Below the pieces are notes generated by a model. It was not told the DNA's origin. It was given only the letters and a program-made list of their open reading frames with translations, and did not search any database. A stretch of DNA of 32,698 nucleotides from Intoshia linei (lineage: Eukaryota; Orthonectida; Rhopaluridae). The position numbers and the translations under genes were made by a program. Shown here one piece after another: positions 12,001 through 21,484 of this stretch (position 1 is the stretch's first letter; the number at the start of each line of letters is the position of its first letter). The stretch lies in NCBI GenBank assembly GCA_001642005.1, contig LWCA01000316.1, forward strand, positions 1-32,698. The letters run 5' to 3'.

Positions 12001-13464
12001 ACCAATCGACAGAATCAAGGTAGCATTTGAAAAAGAAACTACAATATATGAATCATATTCGTCTTCCTTATTTCTTTTTACAGTCCAAACAGAATTTGGG
12101 TTACCAGGAAGATCAGACACCGCCATTTCAGTAACTTCTAAACCATGTCGCAAAACCGACAATTTAGACCGAGACGACCTTCCACTCAAGCAGTAAAATT
12201 GGGAAGTGTCCTCCATGGCCAAATCCCCCGTAAAAGACGAAATGACAGGTGCAATATTTTCAACTTCATCAACCAAAACTAAATTTTTCAATTCCCTAGC
12301 TTCATAAAAAAACGTATCTCCTTGAGCCAAATTAGCACTACTACTAAACTCAATTTCATCATTATCGTCTCCCAATTTTGTAATTTGATAAAAATGATGA
12401 TTTCCAAACTCTGAAGCAATAAACAAAAATCCAGTTTTCAATAAAATCATTTTCTGTGCAATTGGAACAGTATCAAAATATTTAATTTTCATTTCGACCA
12501 CAATTTCTTCTTCAAAAATTAATTTTATTTTAAAAACGTCGCCTTGCTCAGTTTGCACTAAGAAGAAAAAGAAGGATTTCGTTTTATGGAGACATGCAGA
12601 TACAACAATTGAACTTCTATCAGTGTCAGTCAAGTCATTTCGTCTTCTAGGTATCGGACATCTAATGTCATTTTGATCTCCAAAATTTTTATAAGTAATG
12701 TAGTTTTCAGAACAAACAATAATACCACTCGGCCCAATATTACCGCCGGGCACAGAAATTAATAAATTTGCCATTTCTTCTAAGTCTTCGGTAAATTTTC
12801 TGACAACGTGATTTAATCCAAGATCCAATTCGTAGTATGTAATTTGCATTCCCGTGTTCTTGGCTGTTTCGCCAGTGGCATCAGCATCAGCATCCTCATA
12901 ATCAATTTCGAGGCAAGCAAACATGGGATTTTCAAAACCCACGTCCATGCCAATACAATCCATTAATACTGTATACGGTCTATTTGCTTCTAACGGTGAT
13001 GAAATAGTCAAGTTGGCATCAGAGTCTCGGTTAAAAACGTAAACTAATTTTTGTTTTTCAATTGCGCCAATCATGACCGCTCTGCCTCTGGGGTCTGCCG
13101 CAAGGTACTGACCTGCAACAATACGTCTACATCCGCTTTTCCCCAAAGTTTCTAAGTGTATCTGATCAAAACAACCCTTTTTCTGGTTATATTGCAATAC
13201 TGCAATTCTACCCGCATCTGTTCCAGCAATTACATAATCTTTTGTACCTGCTGTCAATCTAAATGATGTCAAAGATCTAATTACACCAAATACATCCGTA
13301 CTAAATAATTTGTAAATTTTTCCCAATGTTGGATCCGGTCTCAGCAGTTCTAATACGTTTCCGTGTGAGACAACAATTTCTTGCTGTTTTTTTCCTGAAA
13401 AATTCCCATGGCAGGCACAGTTTATACTAGTAGCTTTTTGTATTGTTAAATTGTATAATTTCAT
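9019..13464 (-). CDS. SF3B3: Splicing factor 3B subunit 3 (SF3B3/SAP130), complete
   Basis: Nuclear subunit of SF3b in the U2 snRNP, where it scaffolds SF3B1 and helps branch-site recognition; the family is a DDB1-like three-propeller protein. Six exons on the minus strand: 10297-13464, 10159-10251, 9526-9669, 9384-9488, 9108-9203, 9019-9063. Introns are 45, 489, 37, 180 and 44 bases, all in phase 0. The joined product is 1216 residues against 1217 in human. Landmarks: start MKLYNLTIQKATSI, GNFSGKKQQEIVVSHG, KRVNEWKAPGK, ASGFSSEQCPEGIVAV, VYDLGKK-like LYDLGKKQLLRKCE, then exon 2 WDRSYSTGASQK, exon 3 FPGGAESIVYFTLSG, exon 4 LSYRSYYFPV, exon 5 IIDGDLCETF and the C-terminal KKLEDIRYRF. The unbroken 3.2-kb first exon ends at ADKFGNIAI, where GTAATT begins intron 1. 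No missing region or frame lesion. Assignment is certain; exon borders rest on GT-AG sites and family alignment from memory. Confidence 0.98.
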
Positions 13465-13640
13465 GTATCGCGTATTTTTCTATTTAAAATTTTAAATTAA
13501 ACATTAAGTTACAAAAATACCGATTAAATCAAAGTTAATATAATTTCTCAGGATGAATTTAATTATCACTCGAAATATAAATAAATTTTTATTCGTTGTA
13601 TAGAATCTAGGCAACTTTGTGTTGTTATCGTTGCAAGTTT
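13465..13640. promoter_or_regulatory. Likely bidirectional promoter of SF3B3 and C8orf82
   Basis: Only 176 bases separate the start codons of two head-to-head genes, so both promoters and both 5' UTRs must fit here. No TATA box or named motif is convincing in this AT-rich sequence; the call rests on spacing alone. Confidence 0.55.
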
Positions 13641-14472
13641 ATGAACATTTTAAAATTTCCTGTAATTTTTAAAATTTGAAACTTTAATTGGTTTTAGAAG
13701 ATTAAACCTGGTTTGAGATTTTACTCCCAGGGACAACTCATTAATAATAGAATTAGGGAATATTTTTACTTTATCAATAATCGTGGAGAGGTTATTTTAA
13801 TTGTATGTCTAGCTTTTTTATTTCAACTTTATTTTATTTTTAGTTTTTAATTATTTTTGTTATTAAATTTTAGTTATTTTTGCAAGATTCAAAATACAAA
13901 ACAATTGCAACCCGGTATAATGGTGAATGATTTAAAATTTATTTATAAATTTAATTTTTAGATGAAAAATTTTTGTACAATTTTTTTCAAAATTTAAGAC
14001 TAAACACATCAAATAGGTACAAAGAATTTAAACATGTATATTTATGTGAAGGTGAAAGGAATTATTTAATTTGTCAAGATACTCCTATAGTTTATACAGA
14101 TTTGAGTAATTTTTGGGTACATTTGTTTTATATATTTTACATTTATAATCGTATTTAGTTGATGTACGAAAAGATGATTGTGATAAAGATAACGTTTCCA
14201 ACCAATATTTAAATCAATTGTATCAAACAAGTTCTGATAATTTGGCGCTGATTTACAATAATTGTTTAAGGCTGACGACAAATTTTGATCCGTCTAAAAT
14301 TAATGTTAAAACGGAAGGAAAGATTTATTATAGAAATAAATACAAATCCAATAGTATCGTTAAATCAGCTTTAGCTGATATTTTGGCTCAACGGTTTGTT
14401 TTTGATTGCAATGACAAGTTACCTACTCATATTGAATGGAATAATTACAAATATTCTTTGATACACACATGA
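13641..14472 (+). CDS. C8orf82: UPF0598 family protein (C8orf82 homologue), complete
   Basis: Conserved protein of unknown function; the human member is thought to be mitochondrial. Five exons: 13641-13661, 13698-13790, 13874-13922, 13962-14105, 14159-14472, giving 206 residues (human about 216). Introns are 36, 83, 39 and 53 bases. Family landmarks: REYFYFINNRGE (exon 2) and LFLQDSKYK (exon 3), matching the REYFYYVDHQG-LFLDDS core; then FFQNLR, RYKEFKHVYLCEGERNYL, DTPIVYTDL (exon 4); and SALADILAQRF near the end of exon 5. Phases agree at all four junctions (0, 0, 1, 1), which is why I chose donor GTAATT at 14106 rather than GTACAT at 14117. The start is ATG at 13641 with a seven-codon first exon; this tiny exon is the least certain part. 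The donor of intron 2 is GTTATT, off the usual GTA/GTG. Confidence 0.92.
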
Positions 14473-14872
14473 TTAAATGTTTTTAAATTTGTAACAAGGT
14501 AAAGTTCTGTTAAAATTAAAACGTTAATTTTGTTTCCATTGTTATTCTTATTTTTTGTTTCGTTTTATTAATCAAATTTAATTAATTTGAACATGTCTAT
14601 TTTGCTCAAAATATTTGATACCGCAGATCGGGTAACATTTTATTAAATTTATGACATTGCTAAAATTGCGAGAAATTTTAATTTTACGTTGAATCATGAA
14701 ATGGTATAGATTAATTTATTAATTATACGAATATAGCAAATTAACCGTCTCAGTGAAATGCCTTATTCCTTTTTTTATATTGATATAGTCATCGCACTGT
14801 CATTTTTATTGCATTTCAAAATAAGGAATTGTGGTTTTGGTAAAAAAATATAGAAATTAGAGTTGATTGAAA

Positions 14873-15293
14873 ATGTATAAGTATTCTCATTTAGAATCAA
14901 TTTTTGGATTTGATTTATTGGCACAAACAATACTTGAGTTTAATTATAGCCGTAACGTGTTCGATTCTGAATCTAACTGGATTTGTGTCATTTTTACTGT
15001 AATTTTGATTAACATTTATTTTTATTATTAGTTATTTAATTGTAGTAATTTGGCTTTGCACTACAGCTACAAACATTTTCAATAATGAAAACGATGAAGT
15101 TGGAAGTCAAATTAGTTTGGATACAGCAGAAACGATTAAAGAAGCAATGTTTCCTTCCCTATCAATTTTTATCATTATTACTGCCATTATAAATAGTTCA
15201 AAATATGATAAGATTTATATTCCCACCGTTTGTTTTTTTGTTGTTTTATCTTTAATTTTAACATTTTATGTTTGTAAAAAGTTTAAAAATTAA
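14873..15293 (+). CDS. Unidentified small membrane protein (one or two exons)
   Basis: Not recognised. A 3' exon-like frame from about 15033 to the TAA at 15291-15293 (86 codons) reads hydrophobic, polar, hydrophobic: LIVVIWLCTTAT, then an acidic loop NNENDEVGSQISLDTAETIK, then FPSLSIFIIITAII and TVCFFVVLSLILTFYVC with a basic end KKFKN. This is the pattern of a two- or three-helix membrane protein. Immediately upstream, ATG at 14873 opens a 52-codon frame (MYKYSHLESIF...) ending in another hydrophobic run before TAG at 15029. A splice from it to the 3' exon is plausible, with acceptors TTATTAG at 15031 or TTGTAG near 15046, but I could not find a donor that gives the matching phase without ambiguity. 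Further 5' exons may exist: an ATG frame at 14593 runs 13 codons into a GTAACA donor. Confidence 0.45.
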
Positions 15294-15884
15294 ATTTTAT
15301 TTGGTTAACTTGTGGTCGCACCAATTGAACTAAGATGAAAATATCCATCTTAGAATTTCCAAAAAAAATGTGCAAATGTTCAATGCACATCTCCAATAGA
15401 GATGTGGGTGAAAATATTATAAATTGATTCGTTCGTGTTTTTTCATTTTCAAAACGTTTAAAATCACTTAAAAAAATTTAAAAATTATTGTTTTTCTTAT
15501 AAATTTTCATTGAAATTTATTTAAATTGTATTTTTAACTAACAAAAATTAAATTAAATTTTAGTAAATAATAATAAATAAAATATAAGTTTAAAGAACGA
15601 CAAAAGTTTATTGAAAACATGAATTTACACTAAATTACATGTACATTTTACATGATAAAAATAAAAATTTAATTTAGTTTATATGGTTATCGTCTGTAAT
15701 ACATTCAAGAATGTGCCATAAAACGGTTAAAATGTGATTGACTTTTTGACAATTGTGGCTCTAATTCCATCACATTCAAAAAGAATCGGGAAAGTATTCC
15801 ATTAAATTTTATATACTGATCATTCGAAAATATATTAACAATGCCATCCTATAAGTTATAGGGTGAGTTTGGGAGCTTAAAATT
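15294..15884. other. Intergenic, AT-rich
   Basis: No gene is seen. The stretch is AT-rich with no strong open frame and leads into the foldback repeat copy at 15885. Confidence 0.4.
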
Positions 15885-16462
15885 TATCTTAATATATGCC
15901 CGGAAAAAACTAATTGAAATGTGGACTTTATAAAATTCTAAGACTGGTAGTTATTGAAATAAACGATAACACAAACAAATATTGCATAGTATATTATAAT
16001 ATGCTATGATTATATAAGTACACACTGACACAAACAAATATTGCGTAGCATATGCAAATTATATAATAAGATAAATTTCAATTTCACATCTTACGGGTCA
16101 AAAACCCCAATTGTCTTTCTTTTTGAAAATCAAACAAGTTGGAGAATTAACAAAAAAAATATACGCTGATAAGGATTTTAAAATTATAAACATTAAAATA
16201 AATTTAAAAAAATTACATCTTCAAGGCCAAAACCCTTCAAATTTTAATGAAAACAGCTCTAAAATATAAAAAATTTACAGGTTTTACAGTTGTATCCTGT
16301 TAACACAGAAAATTTTAATCGGAATAAGTGACGACTTCATGGTCAAAAAAGTATTTTAGTATTCATATATTTTTTTTTAGAATTATTTTATTGAAACAAT
16401 AAATGTGAAATAATTAACGGTCTGAAAATTAAAAAAAAAGATTATTCTGATAGAGCTTATTC
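15885..16462 (+). repeat. Foldback-like dispersed repeat, copy A (central part plus right arm)
   Basis: Shared with copy B at 26996-27490. The core from 15885 (AAAATTTATCTTAATATATG, then GGAAAAAACTAATTGAAATG and ACTGGTAGTTATTGAAATAA) matches B in the same direction; the arm from about 16060 to 16462 (ATAAGATAAATTT, GGGTCAAAAACCCC, AATTAACGGTCTGAAAATT, GATTATTCTGATAGAGCTTA) matches B in reverse complement. So B is (inverted arm + core) while A is (core + arm), and AAATTTATCTTA/TAAGATAAATTT flank the core of A as an inverted pair. This implies an ancestral element with long inverted arms around a core of about 180 bases. Confidence 0.75.
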
Positions 16463-17603
16463 CAGTTGTTATCAAATTGAATCATTATTCAAAATAGTGA
16501 ATAAATTTATACATACATGTACTCAGAATTAAATTAATTATTAATTTTTATATGTTATTAACGATTTATACACGGTATTAATAATGGTATACACGGAATT
16601 AGGTTTTACAATGGAATTAATTGCAATTGTATCTTAGTTACAAATTTTTTTATTCAATTATTAAATCATTAATTAAAAAAAAATACGTTATAAAAATCAC
16701 CCCAGTTTTTTATTTCTATGGTTCTCAAAATAAAATAGGATATTCCCAAATCGTCGTGAAAAAAGTTTGTTTTTGGGTTAATGTTCGGTAAACTTTTTCG
16801 AAATAGTGGTTATATGTTCTAAAATACTGTTTTAATAGATTCTTTATATTAATATTCACATTGAATATATATAATAAAAATATCTATAATGATTAAATAA
16901 TTTATTTATTACACCCCTTTTTTTCTTAAGAAAGTTAGTTAGATCGTCGTCACATAGTTGAAAAAAGGTGTTCTGTGTTTTTGATTCGACGAAAATTTGG
17001 GCATATGTAAACTTTTCCAATGCACAGTACAATTAGTTTCAATTATTAATCCGAAAAATTATAAAATTAAAAATAATTCAATTACAGCAAGAAAAAAAAA
17101 CATAAAAACGAAAACACTTTTGCATCAAATAATATCATAAAATATCAGTAATATTTCATTTTTCATTAATTAGTCAAACATGTGAGTACTAGCGTTACTA
17201 AAATGATTAAACCGAAATTAAAGCCATATTGTTCTTAGTTAGAATATATTTTCAGAGTGTTAATTAGTATAATATTATTGATTGTTAATTATAATTAACG
17301 AATTCAGCCCATTTCAAAAAGTTATACTTTGGGTTTTTAACCTTGAAGGACTTTATTTCTGAAGATGAAATTTGCGATAAAACTTTTCTTTCAAAACACT
17401 GTGTTGAAAATTAGTTTTTTTAAAACTATACACCTTTTATTTTCTTAAATAAAAGGGACCAAACAATTAGACAAATTTTTAGCTAAACTCGTATAATAGT
17501 TTTTAAAGTGCTGAGTTAGTTAATTATTATTGGTACAAATTATTTTTACATGTGTACAGTACAAATGGGCGGTAACATTTTTATAATTTTTAATAAATAA
17601 AAA
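16463..17603. other. Intergenic, AT-rich
   Basis: No gene is supported. Around 17310-17380 a short piece resembles the ACATCTTCA...CAAAACCC arm motif of the dispersed repeat, in reverse orientation. Otherwise nothing is seen before the SGF29 stop codon. Confidence 0.4.
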
Positions 17604-20409
17604 TCAATTATTTCTTTTTTTATTCACTTTTAGTGAAATGACGTAACGTTGTGGTACAGGTAATGGAGGTGAAAATCCGTTTTTACATGTAATATCTTCA
17701 AATGATACAGTATAATCATCCATTGACTAAATGTTTACATTATATATTTATTTCAAATCAATATTACATGTTTTGGAGATTTAATAACTTTGGCTCTATA
17801 AAAACAGGTAGTTTGGGGGTACAATGCATTTACAATCTAAAAAAATAATTACAAGAGTCGAGTAATGCATACATCATTAATGGGAAATAGAGCTTCCGGG
17901 TGAGAATATGGATTGGCTCTCCATTTTGGTAGAGGTATAATTTTACATTTACCGACAACATAGACTCTAAAATGTGAAATTTATATAAAATGAGTTTGTA
18001 CTTGAGTAAAATTTAATTATACCCTTTTTTTTCTTCAGAATCAATATCTACAACAGTATATTTGTATAAGGTACCTTGAGCAGTAAAATTTATAATTGTT
18101 CCCAATATCCAATTGGTATTAGTGGTTTCTTCTGGTGTGGAAATTAAGGCTGCCACTTGAGTTCCATTACTAACAATATACTCCATAGTGGGTGGTATAG
18201 CGCCGCATAAAGGTGGTGGTCTAAATTATACAATGTAAATTGGCAATAAAAATGTAGTTAGTTATATCAAATTTATAATTTTTAAGAGCATGGAAAATGA
18301 AACACGAATATAAATAATCAATAATAAACGTACGCTTCGCCAAGATTTCCCATCCACATTGGTAAATTTTGTGCAGAGAGGTGGAGCATTTTCATTAAAT
18401 CAGTTCTTCGAACGATATTTTTCAATTTTTTATCAAATGTGTCTAACAATTATTAATTACGATAATCATGAAAAAACAAATAAATGTACCTCCATATTGA
18501 ATTTGTTTAATTTCATTAATAATTTCAAGTATTACTTTAATGACACTAAAATGAGAAAATTAGTTTTAAATACATATAAAATCAAAAGACATGCTACAGT
18601 ATAGTTATAATTTATAACTATAATAACCGATAAGTATAGGGTTATACATTATAGATTTTTGAATGAAATATGAAATTGATGTTCACAATATCCAGTGGAT
18701 TATCCACTGACTTTGTAATAATAATAGTTTTAATGAAGACGGTAAAACCCCATATTATGAAAAAACCAACTCTAGTTATTTAAAACCTTTACCTACGTTA
18801 ATTATATCGACTATATTTTATTTTAATTGACATTACTTAATTTCTTCGATTGTATCATTAAAAGTATTTTGGTATATGGTATATAATTTGGTTCGAGGTA
18901 ATGATGACACCAATGTTGGTTTAAACTAAATTCGTATTTATTTTTTATTTTCACATATAAAAAAGAAAATAAAGTAACGTACCCTATCTTGCACCTTGTT
19001 AATCACCATCAAATCAGCGTTGTGTTTTCTCCGTAATTCCTAAAAATAAATTTTATAATACGTATCGGTTTAACTTCAACTTTAAGTGACATGCGAGTAA
19101 TTCAGAATAGACAGATCAAACACAACGTTGGTCATTATTTTTTTCAAGTTACACATTTAAACGTAACATTGAGCCCTGGATTCTTAAAAAACGAGGAAAC
19201 ATTGCAGTTAAGTTTCATATCAACAAAAAATGGTTCCAAGAGAGCTGAACAAAACACAACCCTCCAGACCCTAACATTTTTATAAAACCATACGTTACAT
19301 CACTGGCCATTTTTTAATATATAAAGTAAAAAAGACGCATGCTAAATTTGTAAACACTTTAATTAGAGTAAATTTCAATTCGGCAAATGTAAACTTCTAT
19401 ATAGCAATTTACTTTTTATTATATTTTACTTTATTTGTGACAGATTAATACTGAATTCACTATTTTAAAAAATATATTACAATTCGAATAATTGCTGGTA
19501 AAATTTAGCCTAAATTAAGTTTAATTTTAAAATAAAAATGCAGCTTTTGTAACTTCATCAAATTTTAATTAGCTAATTAATATGCATAATATTGATGTCA
19601 TAACGCTTTTAATTTCATGCTAATTAAAAAATGAAAAATTAACTTTTGACAGCCCTAGTTATAGCTATAGCTCTTAATCATGGTGGAATCTCCAATCAAT
19701 CTCCGTGGAATTGAATTTGACTTACGATATTAAAAAATATTATATTTAAATCCTAAATTTAGAAAAATGACGTGCCATTGTACAAAAATGTAGTCGATGC
19801 CCAACATCATCTCCTGAAAAAATCTACATCACGGTAGGTTCGGCTCTGGGATACTAGAAGTATAGACTCTGGTAGATTTGAAAATTTTCAACAGAATCCA
19901 ATTTGAGAAACACTTCATCATAGAAAGTAAAATATTCCATTAGATTACATTAGGCACCGCTTAGAACATGAGTTCTTAACCGGGGGTGCCAGAAATATTT
20001 TTGAAGGAAAATCATTTTGCAGCTATGTTTTTTGAAATTGCATGAAGATTCGAAAATAAAGTTAATTCTAACCCTTAGAATGACTAGAGAAAACTAATAT
20101 ATTAACAAAATAGCAACCAATACATTCTGCTTAAAAATGTATGAAATTTAACCCGCTCATAGTCCCGATAAAGTTAGTTATATTGCACAATTCTCCACTT
20201 AAGTTTTTTATAAAATATCGATGAATCCAGTTGTCAATAACATAAACAAAGAATATAAATACCTCAAATGCTAATAAACTTGTTGATAGAGCATTATATT
20301 TAACATCTTTTTTTGAAAATACAGTTGAATTTCTGGAATCTATGCGACGTATTTTTGATGGACGTTCACTTTTAGATACATTACTGCGAATTCGCTTCAT
20401 ATTTTTCAT
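17604..20409 (-). CDS. SGF29: SAGA-associated factor 29 (SGF29), complete
   Basis: Chromatin reader of the SAGA/ATAC acetyltransferase complexes; its C-terminal tandem Tudor binds H3K4me2/3. Nine exons (minus): 20263-20409, 18983-19039, 18837-18925, 18490-18545, 18334-18442, 18023-18220, 17873-17966, 17768-17836, 17604-17726. Joined length is 942 bases, 313 residues (human 293); phases agree at all eight junctions. The N-terminal part is a coiled coil (ELRRKHNADLMVINKVQDR, then RTKLYTIYQN and INEIKQIQ), followed by RRTDLMKMLHLSAQNLPMWM, matching the human RRGVLM...LPLWIG region. The Tudor part opens with PPPLCGAIPPTMEY and includes NWILGTIINF, KIIPLPKWRANP, NALYPQTTCFYRA, DDYTVSFEDI and PVPQRYVISLK. 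The methyl-lysine cage aromatics of the family are present as Tyr256, Tyr263 and Phe282. A basic nuclear-localisation-like N-terminus (KSERPSKIRR) precedes the coil. Intron 1 is 1.2 kb with transposon debris; the others are 36-291 bases. Confidence 0.95.
17619..17624 (-). other. Possible polyadenylation signal overlapping the SGF29 3' coding end
   Basis: Minus-strand AATAAA formed by the codons for Asn-Lys, 13 bases before the stop codon. No other AATAAA follows closely. It may be chance given Asn/Lys-rich coding in AT-rich DNA. Confidence 0.3.
19651..19848. mobile_element. hAT-type MITE remnant, same family as 29992-30255, left end lost
   Basis: The right end 19833-19848, GGTAGGTTCGGCTCTG, is the complement of CAGAGCCGAACCTACC and matches the right end of the intact copy at 29992-30255. 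The interior also matches (ATTTGACTTACGATATT against CTTGACTTGATATTTT; GAAAAATGACGTGCC against GAAAAATGATGCCCC). The left terminal repeat cannot be found, so the left boundary is approximate. It lies in SGF29 intron 1. About 120 bases on, AGTTCTTAACCGGGGGTGCC (19970-19990) resembles a second hAT end. Confidence 0.6.
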
Positions 20410-20636
20410 TAAAAATTATTTGCGTCAATGACAATTGTTTCACTTGACTACTGACAATAAAAATTAAAATGATGTATTTATAGATGACAATAAACTAAAA
20501 TTTTTATTCATTTTATAATAAAATTTATTTTAAAAGTTCTGTAACTATGACACTTATAGTTTCTCGTTTTTATATATTGTAAATTGTATCAATTAAATTT
20601 AATAATATCTCCAATACCAGTTTATTCTACTAGTTA
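20410..20636. other. SGF29 upstream region
   Basis: AT-rich 5' flank of the SGF29 start codon; no promoter motif is clear. From here to 21203 there is no gene, only the MITE at 20637-20808. Confidence 0.4.
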
Positions 20637-20808
20637 CAGGGATATCTTGATGTAGTCATGTTCGATTACTTCAATTTTAGTTTATTTGAAGTTAAATGTA
20701 TTGCCAAAATTACATATCTATGATTGCAACAAATATTTTTGACTTAAAATTTTTTCTAAATAAACTAAAATTTAAGTCATCGAACGTGACTATATCGAGA
20801 TATCACTG
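20637..20808. mobile_element. mariner/pogo-type MITE, 172 bases, 51-base inverted ends, TA target sites
   Basis: The left arm 20637-20687 starts CAGGGATATCTTGATGTAGT; the right arm 20758-20808, read in complement, starts CAGTGATATCTCGATATAGT. They match at 45 of 51 positions. Both ends abut TA (20635-20636 and 20809-20810), the target of Tc1/mariner/pogo transposases, and CAGTGATATCTCGATAT is typical of those ends. The 70-base spacer has no coding capacity. Upstream of SGF29 and therefore in its possible promoter area. Confidence 0.9.
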
Positions 20809-21203
20809 TATTTGAAAACTAAATATTAATATTTTAAATTTATATAGAATTTTGATTTGATTTAAGTTTTTTTATTAATTTCTTTTATCCAACCGTCCTT
20901 TTTAAAAAAATTTATATAGATTCTACTTCTGGATTTTCACGCACTTGATTGTATCTGTATCTACTTTTAAACCGAAAAATTTTGGTAATAAGTATATTCT
21001 TCGAGTAAATATGATAATTATCATAGAAATTAATTATAATTGATGTTATTTGAAATTTATCATGTGTAAATTTTCAAAAACGGGGACCGTATAATCTTAT
21101 AATGTAAAAGTGTCCCTCGAGATGCAGAAGGTTGCCAACCCGGCTCTATATGAATTATAATGAAAACTTTGAAATTGAATATACATTTAATTTACTACAT
21201 AAA

Positions 21204-21434
21204 TTATGCAAATCTGATTGCATTTTTTTTTGTTTTTGTATATTCGATTAGTTTATCGAGAGAACTGAACATATCTTGTCTTTTGTCTTCAGATTTGGAT
21301 AATTCAGCATGGTCGGTATTCAAAAGTTCAGAATCGATGTCACCAAAGTTCATAGACCGTTCTTCCCAACTAAGCATACAAAGTATATAAGTTACATCAG
21401 GGATGTGATGCAGGGGTCTATTATAAACTGTCAT
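21204..21434 (-). CDS. Unassigned exon-like ORF, 3' of SLC9B
   Basis: Minus-strand frame of 76 codons. Its last 60 codons look coding: charged and balanced, with WEERSMNFGDIDSELLNTD, ELSKSEDKRQDM and FSSLDKLIEYTKTKKN, ending at TAA (21204). A good acceptor (TATGCTTAG, ending near 21384) precedes the Trp, so it may be a terminal exon beginning with one base of a split codon rather than a free ORF. It lies 50 bases past the SLC9B stop on the same strand. No donor of the right phase was found in the last SLC9B exon, so an alternative SLC9B C-terminus is not demonstrated. No homologue recognised. It could also be chance. Confidence 0.35.
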   Translation of the reverse strand: MTVYNRPLHHIPDVTYILCMLSWEERSMNFGDIDSELLNTDHAELSKSEDKRQDMFSSLDKLIEYTKTKKNAIRFA

Positions 21435-21484
21435 TGTGTGAATTAAATGGAAAGATATATTTAAAAAAAAACATTTGTTATAAA

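Noticed and set aside
11315-12196. Plus-strand ORFs of 147 and 81 codons
   Set aside because: Both are antisense shadows of the long SF3B3 first exon.
14066-14281. Minus-strand ORF of 71 codons
   Set aside because: Antisense shadow of C8orf82 exons 4 and 5.
19091-19285. Plus-strand ORF of 64 codons in SGF29 intron 1
   Set aside because: No splice context, no recognisable family, and ORFs of this size occur by chance; not enough to call a gene.
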